NCBI RefSeq assembly: GCF_009017255.1
Contig: NZ_WBZB01000004.1
Coordinates: 1-64,000 of the forward strand
Direction: 5' to 3'
DNA from: Alkaliphilus serpentinus
GTDB taxonomy: Bacteria > Bacillota > Clostridia > Peptostreptococcales > Natronincolaceae
DNA: 64,000 nucleotides
Shown here: positions 17,683 to 25,642 of the stretch, one piece after another
How positions within the stretch are numbered: position 1 is the stretch's first letter
How the letters are laid out: every line of letters begins with the position of its first letter
Notes under the pieces: model-generated
Told to the model about the DNA's origin: nothing
Database searches by the model: none
Seen by the model: the letters and a program-made list of their open reading frames with translations, nothing else
Position numbers and translations under genes: made by a program

Positions 17683-17858
17683 AGAGAACCCATGCGTTCT
17701 CTAGGACGCTTCCCTTTCGGTCGTCTCACCGCCTCGACGCCGTTCGTAGCATAGTGTCACTTATTCGTGACACAACTCACCTCTCCTTATTTTTATAAGG
17801 GGGTGGGCCCCTTAAAATCCCCCATTTAATAGGAAAAAAGAGAACTTTCCTATTAAAT
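17683..17858. repeat. string of four hairpins in a GC-rich patch
   Basis: Four perfect stem-loops follow one another: 17683-17702 (7-bp stem AGAGAAC, 6-base loop), 17754-17773 (7-bp stem GTGTCAC, 6-base loop), 17797-17813 (6-bp stem AAGGGG, 5-base loop) and 17824-17858 (13-bp stem, 9-base loop). Bases 17700-17760 are much richer in GC than the surroundings. No open frame of note is present. It could be a decayed mobile element or a structured RNA, and it sits at the broken end of the DUF456 gene. Confidence 0.55.
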
Positions 17859-17865
17859 TTAAAAA

Positions 17866-17897
17866 AGCAGCTTAGGATCTTTTAATCCTAAGCTGCT
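17866..17897 (-). terminator. opp operon terminator
   Basis: A perfect 13-bp stem (AGCAGCTTAGGAT and its complement, loop of six) followed by six T on the minus strand lies 57 bases after the last gene of the opp operon. Confidence 0.9.
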
Positions 17898-17953
17898 CTA
17901 TAATTTACAATTTTAAATCAATCAATACGATTTGACAAAGATGCTAAGCATAA

Positions 17954-18160
17954 TTATCCAAAGAAATGCATTGTAATAACATAGTATAAGAATAATATAC
18001 CTAATACTATAGGTAGTAATGTTATCAAAGCAGCAAATATCAATGCAAGAAAATCTCCCTTTTCAAATTCTGCCTTATCCTTTAGTTCCTTCAAAATCTT
18101 CTCTTCTTCAAGGAATTTTCTTTTTCTTGATTTTAAATCTTTGTCATTGAAAAATCTCAC
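17954..18160 (-). CDS. small membrane protein at the end of the opp operon
   Basis: This 68-residue protein has a basic/acidic N-terminus likely to form a helix (about 5-38) and one membrane helix (about 40-62). I do not recognise a family. Its GTG start overlaps the oppF stop as GTGA, so it is translated with the ATPase, and a strong terminator follows. The position suggests an accessory part of the peptide importer, but this is inference. Confidence 0.65.
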   Translation of the reverse strand: MRFFNDKDLKSRKRKFLEEEKILKELKDKAEFEKGDFLALIFAALITLLPIVLGILFLYYVITMHFFG

Positions 18161-19335
18161 AGTTCCGCACCACTAAAGTGACAAGCCACAAAATGTCCTT
18201 TTTCTACTTCTCTAAACTCTGGTATTTCGAGTTTACAAACGGGCTTCGCAATAGGACACCTGGTATGGAATTTGCACCCAGTAGGTACAATAATATTCGA
18301 AGGAATATCCCCTTCCAAAATGATTCTTTTCTTACTTCTAGCTTTTTCCAAATCTGTTTCAGGAATAGCTGATAATAAGGCCTTTGTATATGGATGTAGT
18401 GGATTATCATATAGCCTATGCTTATCAGTAAACTCAACCATATCTCCTAAATACATAACACCAATTCTATCACTAATATGCTTAACAACGGCTAAATCGT
18501 GAGATATGAAGAGGTAAGATAGTCCAAATTTATTTTGCAAGTCTTTTAGTAAATTTATAACCTGCGATTGTATTGAAACGTCAAGGGCTGATACAGCCTC
18601 ATCGCAAACAATAAATTTCGGTTTTAGTGCAAGGGCACGGGCAATACCTATTCTTTGACGTTGTCCACCAGAAAACTCATGGGGATATCTATAAATCATA
18701 TAGTCATCCAGCCCACATGTTCTCATGATTTCTTTAACGTAATTTTCAAATTCATCATTTCTACTCTTAAAAATACCATGTTCAAGTAGGGCTTCTCCAA
18801 TAATCTCTCCTACAGTCATCCTTGGATTTAATGATGAATATGGATCTTGAAAAATGATTTGCATTTCTCGTCTTAAAGGTATCATTTGATTCATTGAGTA
18901 ATCGGTAATATTCTTTCCATTAAATAAGATTTCACCTTCGGTTGGTTCATATAATTTTAGGATGGTTCTTCCGAATGTAGACTTACCACAACCAGATTCC
19001 CCAACTAAACCAACAGTTTCACCATCGTAAATAGTAAGATTTATGCCATCATTTGCCCTAACATATAGCCTATCACCATGAACATTTGAAAGAGCTTCAT
19101 ATTCAACTAAAACACTATTAAGTTCGTCACTAAAAATTTTACCTTCTTTAAACTGATTATAAATATCATTAAATAATTCTTTTTCTTTTAATTTAGGATT
19201 TGTATCAGGATAATCTTTTTTATAGATTCTTACAGTCTCTAAACTTAATCTCTTTAGATTTCTCTTTTCGTTTCTTTTCATTCCTGTTGGGAAATATTTT
19301 TTTACTCCTTTAGTTTCTAATAAAACATTAGGCAT
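18157..19335 (-). CDS. oppF: oligopeptide ABC transporter ATP-binding protein OppF
   Basis: One of the two ATPases that power peptide import. It has Walker [10 protein letters not shown], a Q-loop [13 protein letters not shown], the signature [14 protein letters not shown], Walker [15 protein letters not shown] and an H-loop LFISHDLAV, then the C-terminal oligopeptide-transporter segment with [10 protein letters not shown]. At 392 residues it is longer than usual: about 55-60 charged residues (roughly 18-78, rich in Lys, Glu and Asn) are inserted between the KYFP start and the first ABC strand. It overlaps oppD by 8 bases. Confidence 0.93.
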   Translation of the reverse strand: MPNVLLETKGVKKYFPTGMKRNEKRNLKRLSLETVRIYKKDYPDTNPKLKEKELFNDIYNQFKEGKIFSDELNSVLVEYEALSNVHGDRLYVRANDGINLTIYDGETVGLVGESGCGKSTFGRTILKLYEPTEGEILFNGKNITDYSMNQMIPLRREMQIIFQDPYSSLNPRMTVGEIIGEALLEHGIFKSRNDEFENYVKEIMRTCGLDDYMIYRYPHEFSGGQRQRIGIARALALKPKFIVCDEAVSALDVSIQSQVINLLKDLQNKFGLSYLFISHDLAVVKHISDRIGVMYLGDMVEFTDKHRLYDNPLHPYTKALLSAIPETDLEKARSKKRIILEGDIPSNIIVPTGCKFHTRCPIAKPVCKLEIPEFREVEKGHFVACHFSGAEL

Positions 19336-20320
19336 TTCTACACCCCGCTTCTGGATAAAAACATCTTATCAAATGTTCACTTTCCACCTCAACCAATTCA
19401 GGTTTTTCATTAACACATTTTTCAGTAGCATACTCACAACGGGTTGAAAATCTACATCCCTTTGGTAATTTTAAAGGGTGGGGAACACTTCCTTCTACTT
19501 GGTCTAAATATTCAACTTCTACATCTAATAGAGGAATCGATTTTAATAACCCTTCCTTATATGGATGTGAATACTTACTATTTTTATCAAAAATCGTATC
19601 AACAGGAGCTCGCTCCACAATTTCGCCTGTATACATGACAGCAACATCATCTGCCAGCTCTGCAATGGCTCCTAAATCGTGGGTGATAAACATGATTGCT
19701 GTATTATGCACTTTTTTAAGATCATTCATTAGCTTAAAGATCTGTGCTTGTATGGTAACATCTAACGCAGTTGTTGGTTCATCAGCAATTAGTAGTTTTG
19801 GCTCACAGGCAAGGGCCATAGCAATCATAACACGCTGTCTCATACCACCAGATAACTGAAAAGGAAAATTATAAACTACACTTTCTGGATTGGGAATATT
19901 AACTTCTCTTAAAAGTTCAACTGCTGCTTCCCAAGCCTCTTTTTTCGATTTGCCTTGGTGTAACATGATAGGCTCACTTAATTGTCTACCAATACGATGA
20001 ACAGGATTAAGGGATGTCATTGGCTCTTGAAATATCATAGAAATATCATTACCTCGAATACGTCTCATGCCCTGATTATTTAATCCACAAAGATCCCTTC
20101 CATTAAAAAGTATCTCACCATCAACAACTTTACCTGGATGATCTAATAGGTTTAATATACTAAAAGCTGTTACTGATTTACCGGATCCAGACTCTCCAAC
20201 GATACCAAGGGTTTTACCAGCTTCTATTGTGAAGTCTACACCCTGAACTGCTTTCACAGTACCTTTATTTGTAAAAAAGTAAGTGTGCAAATTTTTAACC
20301 TCAAGTAATTTGTTATTCAT
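19328..20320 (-). CDS. oppD: oligopeptide ABC transporter ATP-binding protein OppD
   Basis: The second ATPase of the importer, 330 residues. Walker A GESGSGKSV, Q-loop IFQEPMTSLNPVHRIG, signature LSGGMRQRVMIAMALA, Walker B LLIADEPTTALDVT and H-loop FITHDLGAIAE are all intact. The C-terminal region has the cysteine cluster CRFSTRCEYATEKC typical of Opp/Dpp ATPases, which may bind iron-sulfur. It directly follows oppC and overlaps oppF. Confidence 0.94.
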   Translation of the reverse strand: MNNKLLEVKNLHTYFFTNKGTVKAVQGVDFTIEAGKTLGIVGESGSGKSVTAFSILNLLDHPGKVVDGEILFNGRDLCGLNNQGMRRIRGNDISMIFQEPMTSLNPVHRIGRQLSEPIMLHQGKSKKEAWEAAVELLREVNIPNPESVVYNFPFQLSGGMRQRVMIAMALACEPKLLIADEPTTALDVTIQAQIFKLMNDLKKVHNTAIMFITHDLGAIAELADDVAVMYTGEIVERAPVDTIFDKNSKYSHPYKEGLLKSIPLLDVEVEYLDQVEGSVPHPLKLPKGCRFSTRCEYATEKCVNEKPELVEVESEHLIRCFYPEAGCRNA

Positions 20321-21340
20321 TTACACTCCTCCTTTACTAGCTAATTTTGCTTCTTTAGCAGCTTGTTTCTCGGCTTTACGTCTTTCTTTTGCAGCTTTTC
20401 TTTGTTCCTTCGTAGTAATTTCAGCTTTAGGATCAATAGCATCTCTTAACCCTTCACCAATCAAGTTTATACTCATAATAAACATGAATAGCATTGTACC
20501 AGGGAATATCCAAATCCACCAGAATTTCCTTAAAGAGGTACTGTTTTGAGAAGCCTTTGATAACAATGCTCCCCAAGTAGGAATAGGTTCTGTTACAGAT
20601 AAATTTAAGAATGACAAGAATGCTTCCATTAGAATCGCATTGGCAAAGGTAAGGGTTCCTGAAACAACAACCATAGCTAGCACATTGGGAATTAAATGTC
20701 TAATAATTTGATTTCGTGTCTTGATTCCTAATGCTTTAGTTGCTAGAATAAATTCTTGCTCTTTTAAGGACATGATTTGACCACGAACGATTCTTGCTAG
20801 TCCAGTCCAGCTTATAAGTCCTAAAATCCCAACAATGACGAATAGTCTAAATTGTGGCGGTTTATCCCTGAAAATTGCTGAAATAGTAAATGCTATTGCT
20901 AAAAATGGGAATGAATAGATAACTTCAACGATTCTCATGATAATTGAGTCAATTTTACCACCAAAATAGCCTGCAATAGAACCCATAGTAACACCAATGG
21001 TTACTGCCATAATGGTTGACATAAATCCAACTTGTAATGAAATCCATCCGCCTTCTAATACACGGACAAATGTATTTCTACCATATTTATCAGTACCAAA
21101 TGGATGCTCCCAACTAGGACCTAGATTCTTTAAGGCTGGATCTGTAGCTGAAAAGTCGTAGCCAGTGAATTCTGCATAAAAATGTGTTACCACTACTACT
21201 GTAACAATTATTGTAAATAACCAAAATCCAAACATAGCCAATTTGTTGTTCTTAAATTTAATAATAATCTGTTGCGTAGGCGAAAGAATGACTTCATCTT
21301 CCTTACTGAAACCTTTGTTTTGTTCTATAATTTCAGACAT
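20321..21340 (-). CDS. oppC: oligopeptide ABC transporter permease OppC
   Basis: A membrane-spanning subunit of 339 residues. A cytoplasmic N-terminus with the N-terminal OppC helix (about 33-52) precedes the permease domain with the EAA-type loop at ALGIKTRNQIIRHLIPN. The last 30 residues are an unusual Lys/Ala/Glu-rich tail predicted to be a charged helix. The ATG overlaps the oppB stop codon, and oppD starts directly after its own stop. Confidence 0.93.
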   Translation of the reverse strand: MSEIIEQNKGFSKEDEVILSPTQQIIIKFKNNKLAMFGFWLFTIIVTVVVVTHFYAEFTGYDFSATDPALKNLGPSWEHPFGTDKYGRNTFVRVLEGGWISLQVGFMSTIMAVTIGVTMGSIAGYFGGKIDSIIMRIVEVIYSFPFLAIAFTISAIFRDKPPQFRLFVIVGILGLISWTGLARIVRGQIMSLKEQEFILATKALGIKTRNQIIRHLIPNVLAMVVVSGTLTFANAILMEAFLSFLNLSVTEPIPTWGALLSKASQNSTSLRKFWWIWIFPGTMLFMFIMSINLIGEGLRDAIDPKAEITTKEQRKAAKERRKAEKQAAKEAKLASKGGV

Positions 21341-22365
21341 TATTTCACCTTCCCTTCCCTAATTCTTGGATCAACAACCATATAACCAATATCAATAAAT
21401 ATATTACCTAATAAGGTAAGCATACCGAAGAAAAGTAATGCTGTTTGTAGAATTGCTCTATCCTTATATCCATAGGCTTCATTTAATAAATAACCCATTC
21501 CTGGATAAGCAAATATTTTTTCTACAACAATAGAGCCTCCAAATAAGAGTGGGATATACATACCGATTAGTGTTACCACAGGAATCAATGCATTTTGAAA
21601 TGCATGCCTATAAATAACAATTTTTTCTGTTAAACCCTTTGCTCTTGCAGTTCTAATATAGTCTGCTTTCAACACTTCTATCATTGCAGCCCTAACATAT
21701 CTAACCAAACTTGCAAGAGATGTTAATACAATAACCGTTACTGGTAAAACTAGGTACTTCCAGTCTGGTATTACCCCTTTAGGATCTGACATCCCTGAGA
21801 ATGGGAATAGTCTGAGGTAAACAACAAATAACAATATTAACAATAAGGCTAAGAAAAAGGACGGTATTGAAATGCCCACAATTGTAACTACAGTAATAAA
21901 TTTGTCATAGAGCTTATTTTTCTTTACTGCAGCTGTTATTCCTATGGGAATAGAAATTAAAAATGCTAAGATAAATCCAATAATGTTAACTTTAAAGGAC
22001 CGTGCTATATAGTCCCCAATAATCAGATTAACTGGTTTGTTGAATCTTATAGAATATCCAAACTCACCTTCAAAGAAAGTGTCTCTTAACCAAATAAAAT
22101 ATCTTGCTACAATACCCTTATCATAACCCATAAAGGCTCTCATGGTTTCTACATATTGATTTCGCTCTTCTATGGTCATAGCTGTGGTTTTTTCTGGATC
22201 TAGCATCGCCATAATAGGATCACCAGGCATTAGATTAATTAACGTATAAATTACTATTGTTATGATAAATAATACCGGTATCAGCGAAATCAATCGTTTA
22301 GCTAAATAAGTTATATAAGGAGTAATAATTTCAAAGAAGGTTTTAGATCCACTTTTATGTCCCAT
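21340..22365 (-). CDS. oppB: oligopeptide ABC transporter permease OppB
   Basis: A membrane-spanning subunit of 341 residues with the usual first helix (about 24-42), the LMPGDPIMAML segment after it, and the EAA loop at ARAKGLTEKIVIYRHAFQNALIPV. It pairs with OppC to form the pore. It is separated from oppA by a hairpin that probably lets the binding protein be made in excess. Confidence 0.93.
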   Translation of the reverse strand: MGHKSGSKTFFEIITPYITYLAKRLISLIPVLFIITIVIYTLINLMPGDPIMAMLDPEKTTAMTIEERNQYVETMRAFMGYDKGIVARYFIWLRDTFFEGEFGYSIRFNKPVNLIIGDYIARSFKVNIIGFILAFLISIPIGITAAVKKNKLYDKFITVVTIVGISIPSFFLALLLILLFVVYLRLFPFSGMSDPKGVIPDWKYLVLPVTVIVLTSLASLVRYVRAAMIEVLKADYIRTARAKGLTEKIVIYRHAFQNALIPVVTLIGMYIPLLFGGSIVVEKIFAYPGMGYLLNEAYGYKDRAILQTALLFFGMLTLLGNIFIDIGYMVVDPRIREGKVK

Positions 22366-22387
22366 TTACTCACTCTCCTCTTAAAAT

Positions 22388-22420
22388 AAGACCACTATCT
22401 AACTATTAAATAGTGGTCTT
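22388..22420 (-). terminator. hairpin between oppA and oppB
   Basis: An 11-bp stem (AAGACCACTAT and its complement, loop of 11) followed by a T-rich stretch on the minus strand lies 39 bases after the oppA stop and before the oppB ribosome site. It is likely a partial terminator or RNA-stabilising hairpin that raises oppA over oppBCDF. Confidence 0.75.
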
Positions 22421-22458
22421 AACACTAATCCTACTAAATATTTAAACTGCTAGAACTA

Positions 22459-24276
22459 TTACTTCCAATTAGCATCAAGAATAGCTCTTGACCATGACCA
22501 TAATGCATTAGTATTTAAGTTCTCTATGTCTGAACTGTATAAGTCAAAATAGTTGTTAGAGTAAACTGGTATAATTGGTACTTCTTTGTTAAATGCAACG
22601 ATATATTTTCTCCAGTTTTCTCTATACTCGTCTGCACCTGTTAATGGATGCGCGTTTTCGATATCTCTTAATAAATTATCCCACTCTTCTGGAGTGTAGG
22701 TTGAACCACCGGAGAAACGAGGACCGTTATTTGATGGGTGACCCCAATCTAATATTTGATCAGTTGCATAATCAGCTCTTGGGTTAGATTTGATTAAATA
22801 ACTTACACCACCTACGTATGCATGGTATTGTCTTTCTTCAGTAGTGTTACCTGTCCAGTGACCATACATTACTGGCCAATCTAAGCCAACTAATGTAACA
22901 TCAAAACCTAATTTTGAAACGTATTCATCGTTCCATACTAAGTGATAGGTATCTGACCAGAATGCAGTGAAAGCGATTTTAATATTTAAAGGTTCGCCCT
23001 TCCACATATATCCATTAGTTCCATCACCAGTTAAGTGAGCATATTCACCATCAGTTCTTGCAACCGCAGCGTCTAATAATTCATGAGCCTTGGCAATATT
23101 AGCAGCTTCATCAAACTTACCATTAGCATCAAGAATATCATAATTTATTAATGAATCTTCGAATCTACCATTGGCAGCTGTACCTAATAGATCCATTTCA
23201 TCGTCATCATACATCATCCATTGGTTCTTAGAGTAAGGCCCTTGAGAGGCAATACCGTATTTACCTAAGAATAATTCGATAACTTTAGGTCTGTTAAATA
23301 CGAAAGCAAATGCTTGACGTACTTCAGTCAATTGGAAAGCTTCATAGTCGGTGTGTAGAACCATTGTTCCACCACCATGTCTGTAGTAGTTGTTTGTAGT
23401 TAAGTTATCAGCTTCTATAGCAGCTTCAATTTTGGGCTCCTCTACTGCTTGGAATAACAAGTCAACTTCACCTAGTAATAATTGGTCCATTTCAGTTTCA
23501 CTAGGCACAACTTTAACAATAATCTCTTTAAATGCTGGAGCTTTATCAATATAATCAGGGTTTCTTGTTAATCTTACGTATTCAGACGGTTTATATTCTT
23601 CAAATACGTATGGACCGTAACCAATTGGGTTACTAATGTTGCTCTTTACAAATTCTTGAACAGTTTGACCTGCAGCAGTAGCACCCTCTGTAATAGTATC
23701 TTCTGCCAAAATCCATTGCTCATAGAATACTGTCATATCAGTTGTGAAGATAACCTTCTTCAATTCGAAGGTAATTTCGTTCTTTTCTTCGTCAATGGTT
23801 ATTTCATTAACGTAATCATTCAAAGATGAAGAACCTCCAGTTGCAGCTAAAGCTTCCTTATCCATATAGAAATCATATGTGAATTTAATGTCTTTAACAG
23901 TTAACTCCTCACCATTATGGAATTTAATACCATCTTTAATTTTAAATGTCCACATTGTTAAGTCGTCACTTACTGTTTTGCTTTCTACAAGTGGAGAATC
24001 AATAACCTCACCTTGTGGGTTATCAGTCATCAAACCGAAGCCCCATACTAATCGTCTAATGTTCTTGTCGTAAGATGAGTTCGTCCAACCTTCGTGGAAG
24101 TCACCATTAAAATCTGGTGAACCAACAACTAGTGGCCTATCATTCTCAGGCTTCTCAGTCGTTTCATCAGTGGTTGGTGCTGGTGTTTCTGGATCTTCAG
24201 TAGTTGTAGTTTGGCTACAAGCAACTAGTGAGAATACTAGAAGCACTACTAAAATTAACGTCATAAACTTTCTCAT
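22459..24276 (-). CDS. oppA: peptide-binding lipoprotein of the opp system (family 5)
   Basis: The extracellular binding protein that delivers peptides to OppBC. The 605-residue product has a lipoprotein signal with lipobox LVAC (Cys20), then a Thr/Glu/Pro-rich linker (about 22-46). The solute-binding family 5 pattern follows: WTFKIKDGIKFHNGEELTVKD near 110-130, YGPYVFEEYKPSEYVRLTRNPDY and later VRQAFAFVFNRPKVIE. It is larger than E. coli OppA but within the clostridial range. A GGGGGAGG site precedes the ATG, and a consensus promoter lies about 255 bases upstream, leaving a long leader. Confidence 0.92.
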   Translation of the reverse strand: MRKFMTLILVVLLVFSLVACSQTTTTEDPETPAPTTDETTEKPENDRPLVVGSPDFNGDFHEGWTNSSYDKNIRRLVWGFGLMTDNPQGEVIDSPLVESKTVSDDLTMWTFKIKDGIKFHNGEELTVKDIKFTYDFYMDKEALAATGGSSSLNDYVNEITIDEEKNEITFELKKVIFTTDMTVFYEQWILAEDTITEGATAAGQTVQEFVKSNISNPIGYGPYVFEEYKPSEYVRLTRNPDYIDKAPAFKEIIVKVVPSETEMDQLLLGEVDLLFQAVEEPKIEAAIEADNLTTNNYYRHGGGTMVLHTDYEAFQLTEVRQAFAFVFNRPKVIELFLGKYGIASQGPYSKNQWMMYDDDEMDLLGTAANGRFEDSLINYDILDANGKFDEAANIAKAHELLDAAVARTDGEYAHLTGDGTNGYMWKGEPLNIKIAFTAFWSDTYHLVWNDEYVSKLGFDVTLVGLDWPVMYGHWTGNTTEERQYHAYVGGVSYLIKSNPRADYATDQILDWGHPSNNGPRFSGGSTYTPEEWDNLLRDIENAHPLTGADEYRENWRKYIVAFNKEVPIIPVYSNNYFDLYSSDIENLNTNALWSWSRAILDANWK

Positions 24277-24530
24277 TAAATTTCCTCCCCCTTATTTTAG
24301 GTTTGTTTTTTATTGTTAACTAAGAAAAAAAACCAATTAATGATAACTCTCAATATACTAGATTTATACCTAGAAAATTAATTACTCATTAATCTCTGGT
24401 TTTCATTCTCAGGTTACAATCTTTAATACCATTTTCATAAATGTTTTTGTGACTATTGAGTATATTTTACTAGATATGATTTTTTTCATATATAAAATGC
24501 AATTTTCATAATATTTTTTTTTCTAGTAAA
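24277..24530 (-). other. long AT-rich leader upstream of oppA
   Basis: If transcription starts at the promoter at 24531-24559, the oppA mRNA has a leader of about 250 bases. It contains an 11-bp perfect inverted repeat (24464-24474 with 24522-24532) at its 5' end, and a longer-range pair CTCAATA/TATTGAG that would close a domain of about 120 bases. The word TACTAGAT recurs. These could be operators or RNA structure. I recognise no known riboswitch. No open frame is supported. Confidence 0.4.
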
Positions 24531-24559
24531 ATTATAATATTTAATCGGTTTGATGTCAA
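24531..24559 (-). promoter_or_regulatory. consensus sigma-A promoter for the opp operon
   Basis: On the minus strand the -35 box is TTGACA (24559-24554), followed by a 17-base spacer and a -10 box TATAAT (24536-24531), a perfect match to the housekeeping consensus. It points at oppA. The half-palindrome ending at 24532 overlaps the -10 box, which would suit a repressor site. Confidence 0.75.
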
Positions 24560-24683
24560 GAAGGCAAGTCTTAAATAAATGTAACATATGAATTCCTAAC
24601 ACTATCTTTCACTTGTTTTTCTTAAAAGAAGACGCTTTTATGTGTCAACCATATATTATATCTCCATGATACAAAACATACAA

Positions 24684-24716
24684 AGCCACTTGAAACCTTA
24701 CTAGTTTCAAATGGCT
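24684..24716 (-). terminator. terminator of the two-component/GerMN operon
   Basis: A stem of 13 bp with one mismatch (AGCCATTTGAAAC against GTTTCAAGTGGCT, loop of seven) lies just after the GerMN gene stop on the minus strand. The T run after it is short. Confidence 0.75.
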
Positions 24717-24724
24717 ATTAATGC

Positions 24725-25627
24725 TTACTCCTGGATTTCACCTACTTCTATCTCATCGAGTAATATCTTCCATTCTCCAAACTCATTCTTTAGCTTAAAC
24801 TTACCATTTTTATAATATCTAGTCTCATCTTCAGTTATTTCTTCGTAATCAACGAGCATAGTTATTGTTCCATTAACCTGATTAACACTATAGTATCTAA
24901 TGGTATAATCTATAACATCTCCCTTACTGGTTCTCAATAGATGATAATACATTGAGTAATCAATATTAATATCTAGAGGCCTATATAATAAATCATAGGC
25001 CCTTCTGTAGTCCTTATTGGCAATATAGTTGAAATACTGTTTTATAACCTCAGCAGGAGACATAAAAGAACCCATGATTATTTTTTCATTTCTGCTATAG
25101 GCTTCTTTAAGGGACATAAGTTTATTATAGACATCCAGGCGTTCCCCTTCAACTAGGATATTTACCTTATTGACATGACTAAGTTCAGTAAGGGAGTTAA
25201 CAATTGAATAAATTGTGGTTGCTTCTTGCATTTCTTCACCACTGAATTTCGTTACAAACTCCTTTGAAAAGTTCACATAGGTTATTCCATCAGCCGTGGT
25301 TATGGAATACATTCTAACCCGTGGAGGGATTGTTGCACGTAGGGATGAATCAATAGGTCCTTTCATTAATTCCCTCATGATAATTTCTTCTCTAGATTCA
25401 TTCATTCTCTCAATCGTTCGAATTTCCTTCACTAAATGTTCTCTATTACTGTTGGCAAAGTAAATCACATACTCCTCTAAAGTTCCTTCGGGAAAGGGTG
25501 CGATCTCTATATCGGAGTTTTGTAAATTATTATTAATATATCGATTGTCTACACAACGAATAAATAACAATAAAATTATTACTAACAACATTAGAATTAT
25601 AAATAGATTCTTTTTCACATTTATCAT
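24725..25627 (-). CDS. membrane-anchored GerMN-domain protein
   Basis: The 300-residue protein has an N-terminal membrane segment (about 6-24) and then an exported GerMN domain (about 45-160; ELMKGPIDSSLRATIPP and ITYVNFSKEF are typical), named after the sporulation/germination protein GerM. The C-terminal 110 residues look like an NTF2-like or lipoprotein-type domain, with YFNYIANKDYRRAYDLLY. The gene follows the histidine kinase by 15 bases and is probably co-transcribed. Comparable kinase-GerMN pairs are seen in Firmicutes, where the GerMN protein is thought to act at the cell surface. Cys26 lacks a proper lipobox. Confidence 0.8.
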   Translation of the reverse strand: MINVKKNLFIILMLLVIILLLFIRCVDNRYINNNLQNSDIEIAPFPEGTLEEYVIYFANSNREHLVKEIRTIERMNESREEIIMRELMKGPIDSSLRATIPPRVRMYSITTADGITYVNFSKEFVTKFSGEEMQEATTIYSIVNSLTELSHVNKVNILVEGERLDVYNKLMSLKEAYSRNEKIIMGSFMSPAEVIKQYFNYIANKDYRRAYDLLYRPLDINIDYSMYYHLLRTSKGDVIDYTIRYYSVNQVNGTITMLVDYEEITEDETRYYKNGKFKLKNEFGEWKILLDEIEVGEIQE

Positions 25628-25642
25628 CCTTACAATCTATTT

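Noticed and set aside
24277-24530. CodY box in the oppA leader
   Set aside because: Several AATTTTC-like words occur, but none matches the 15-base palindrome well in this AT-rich context.
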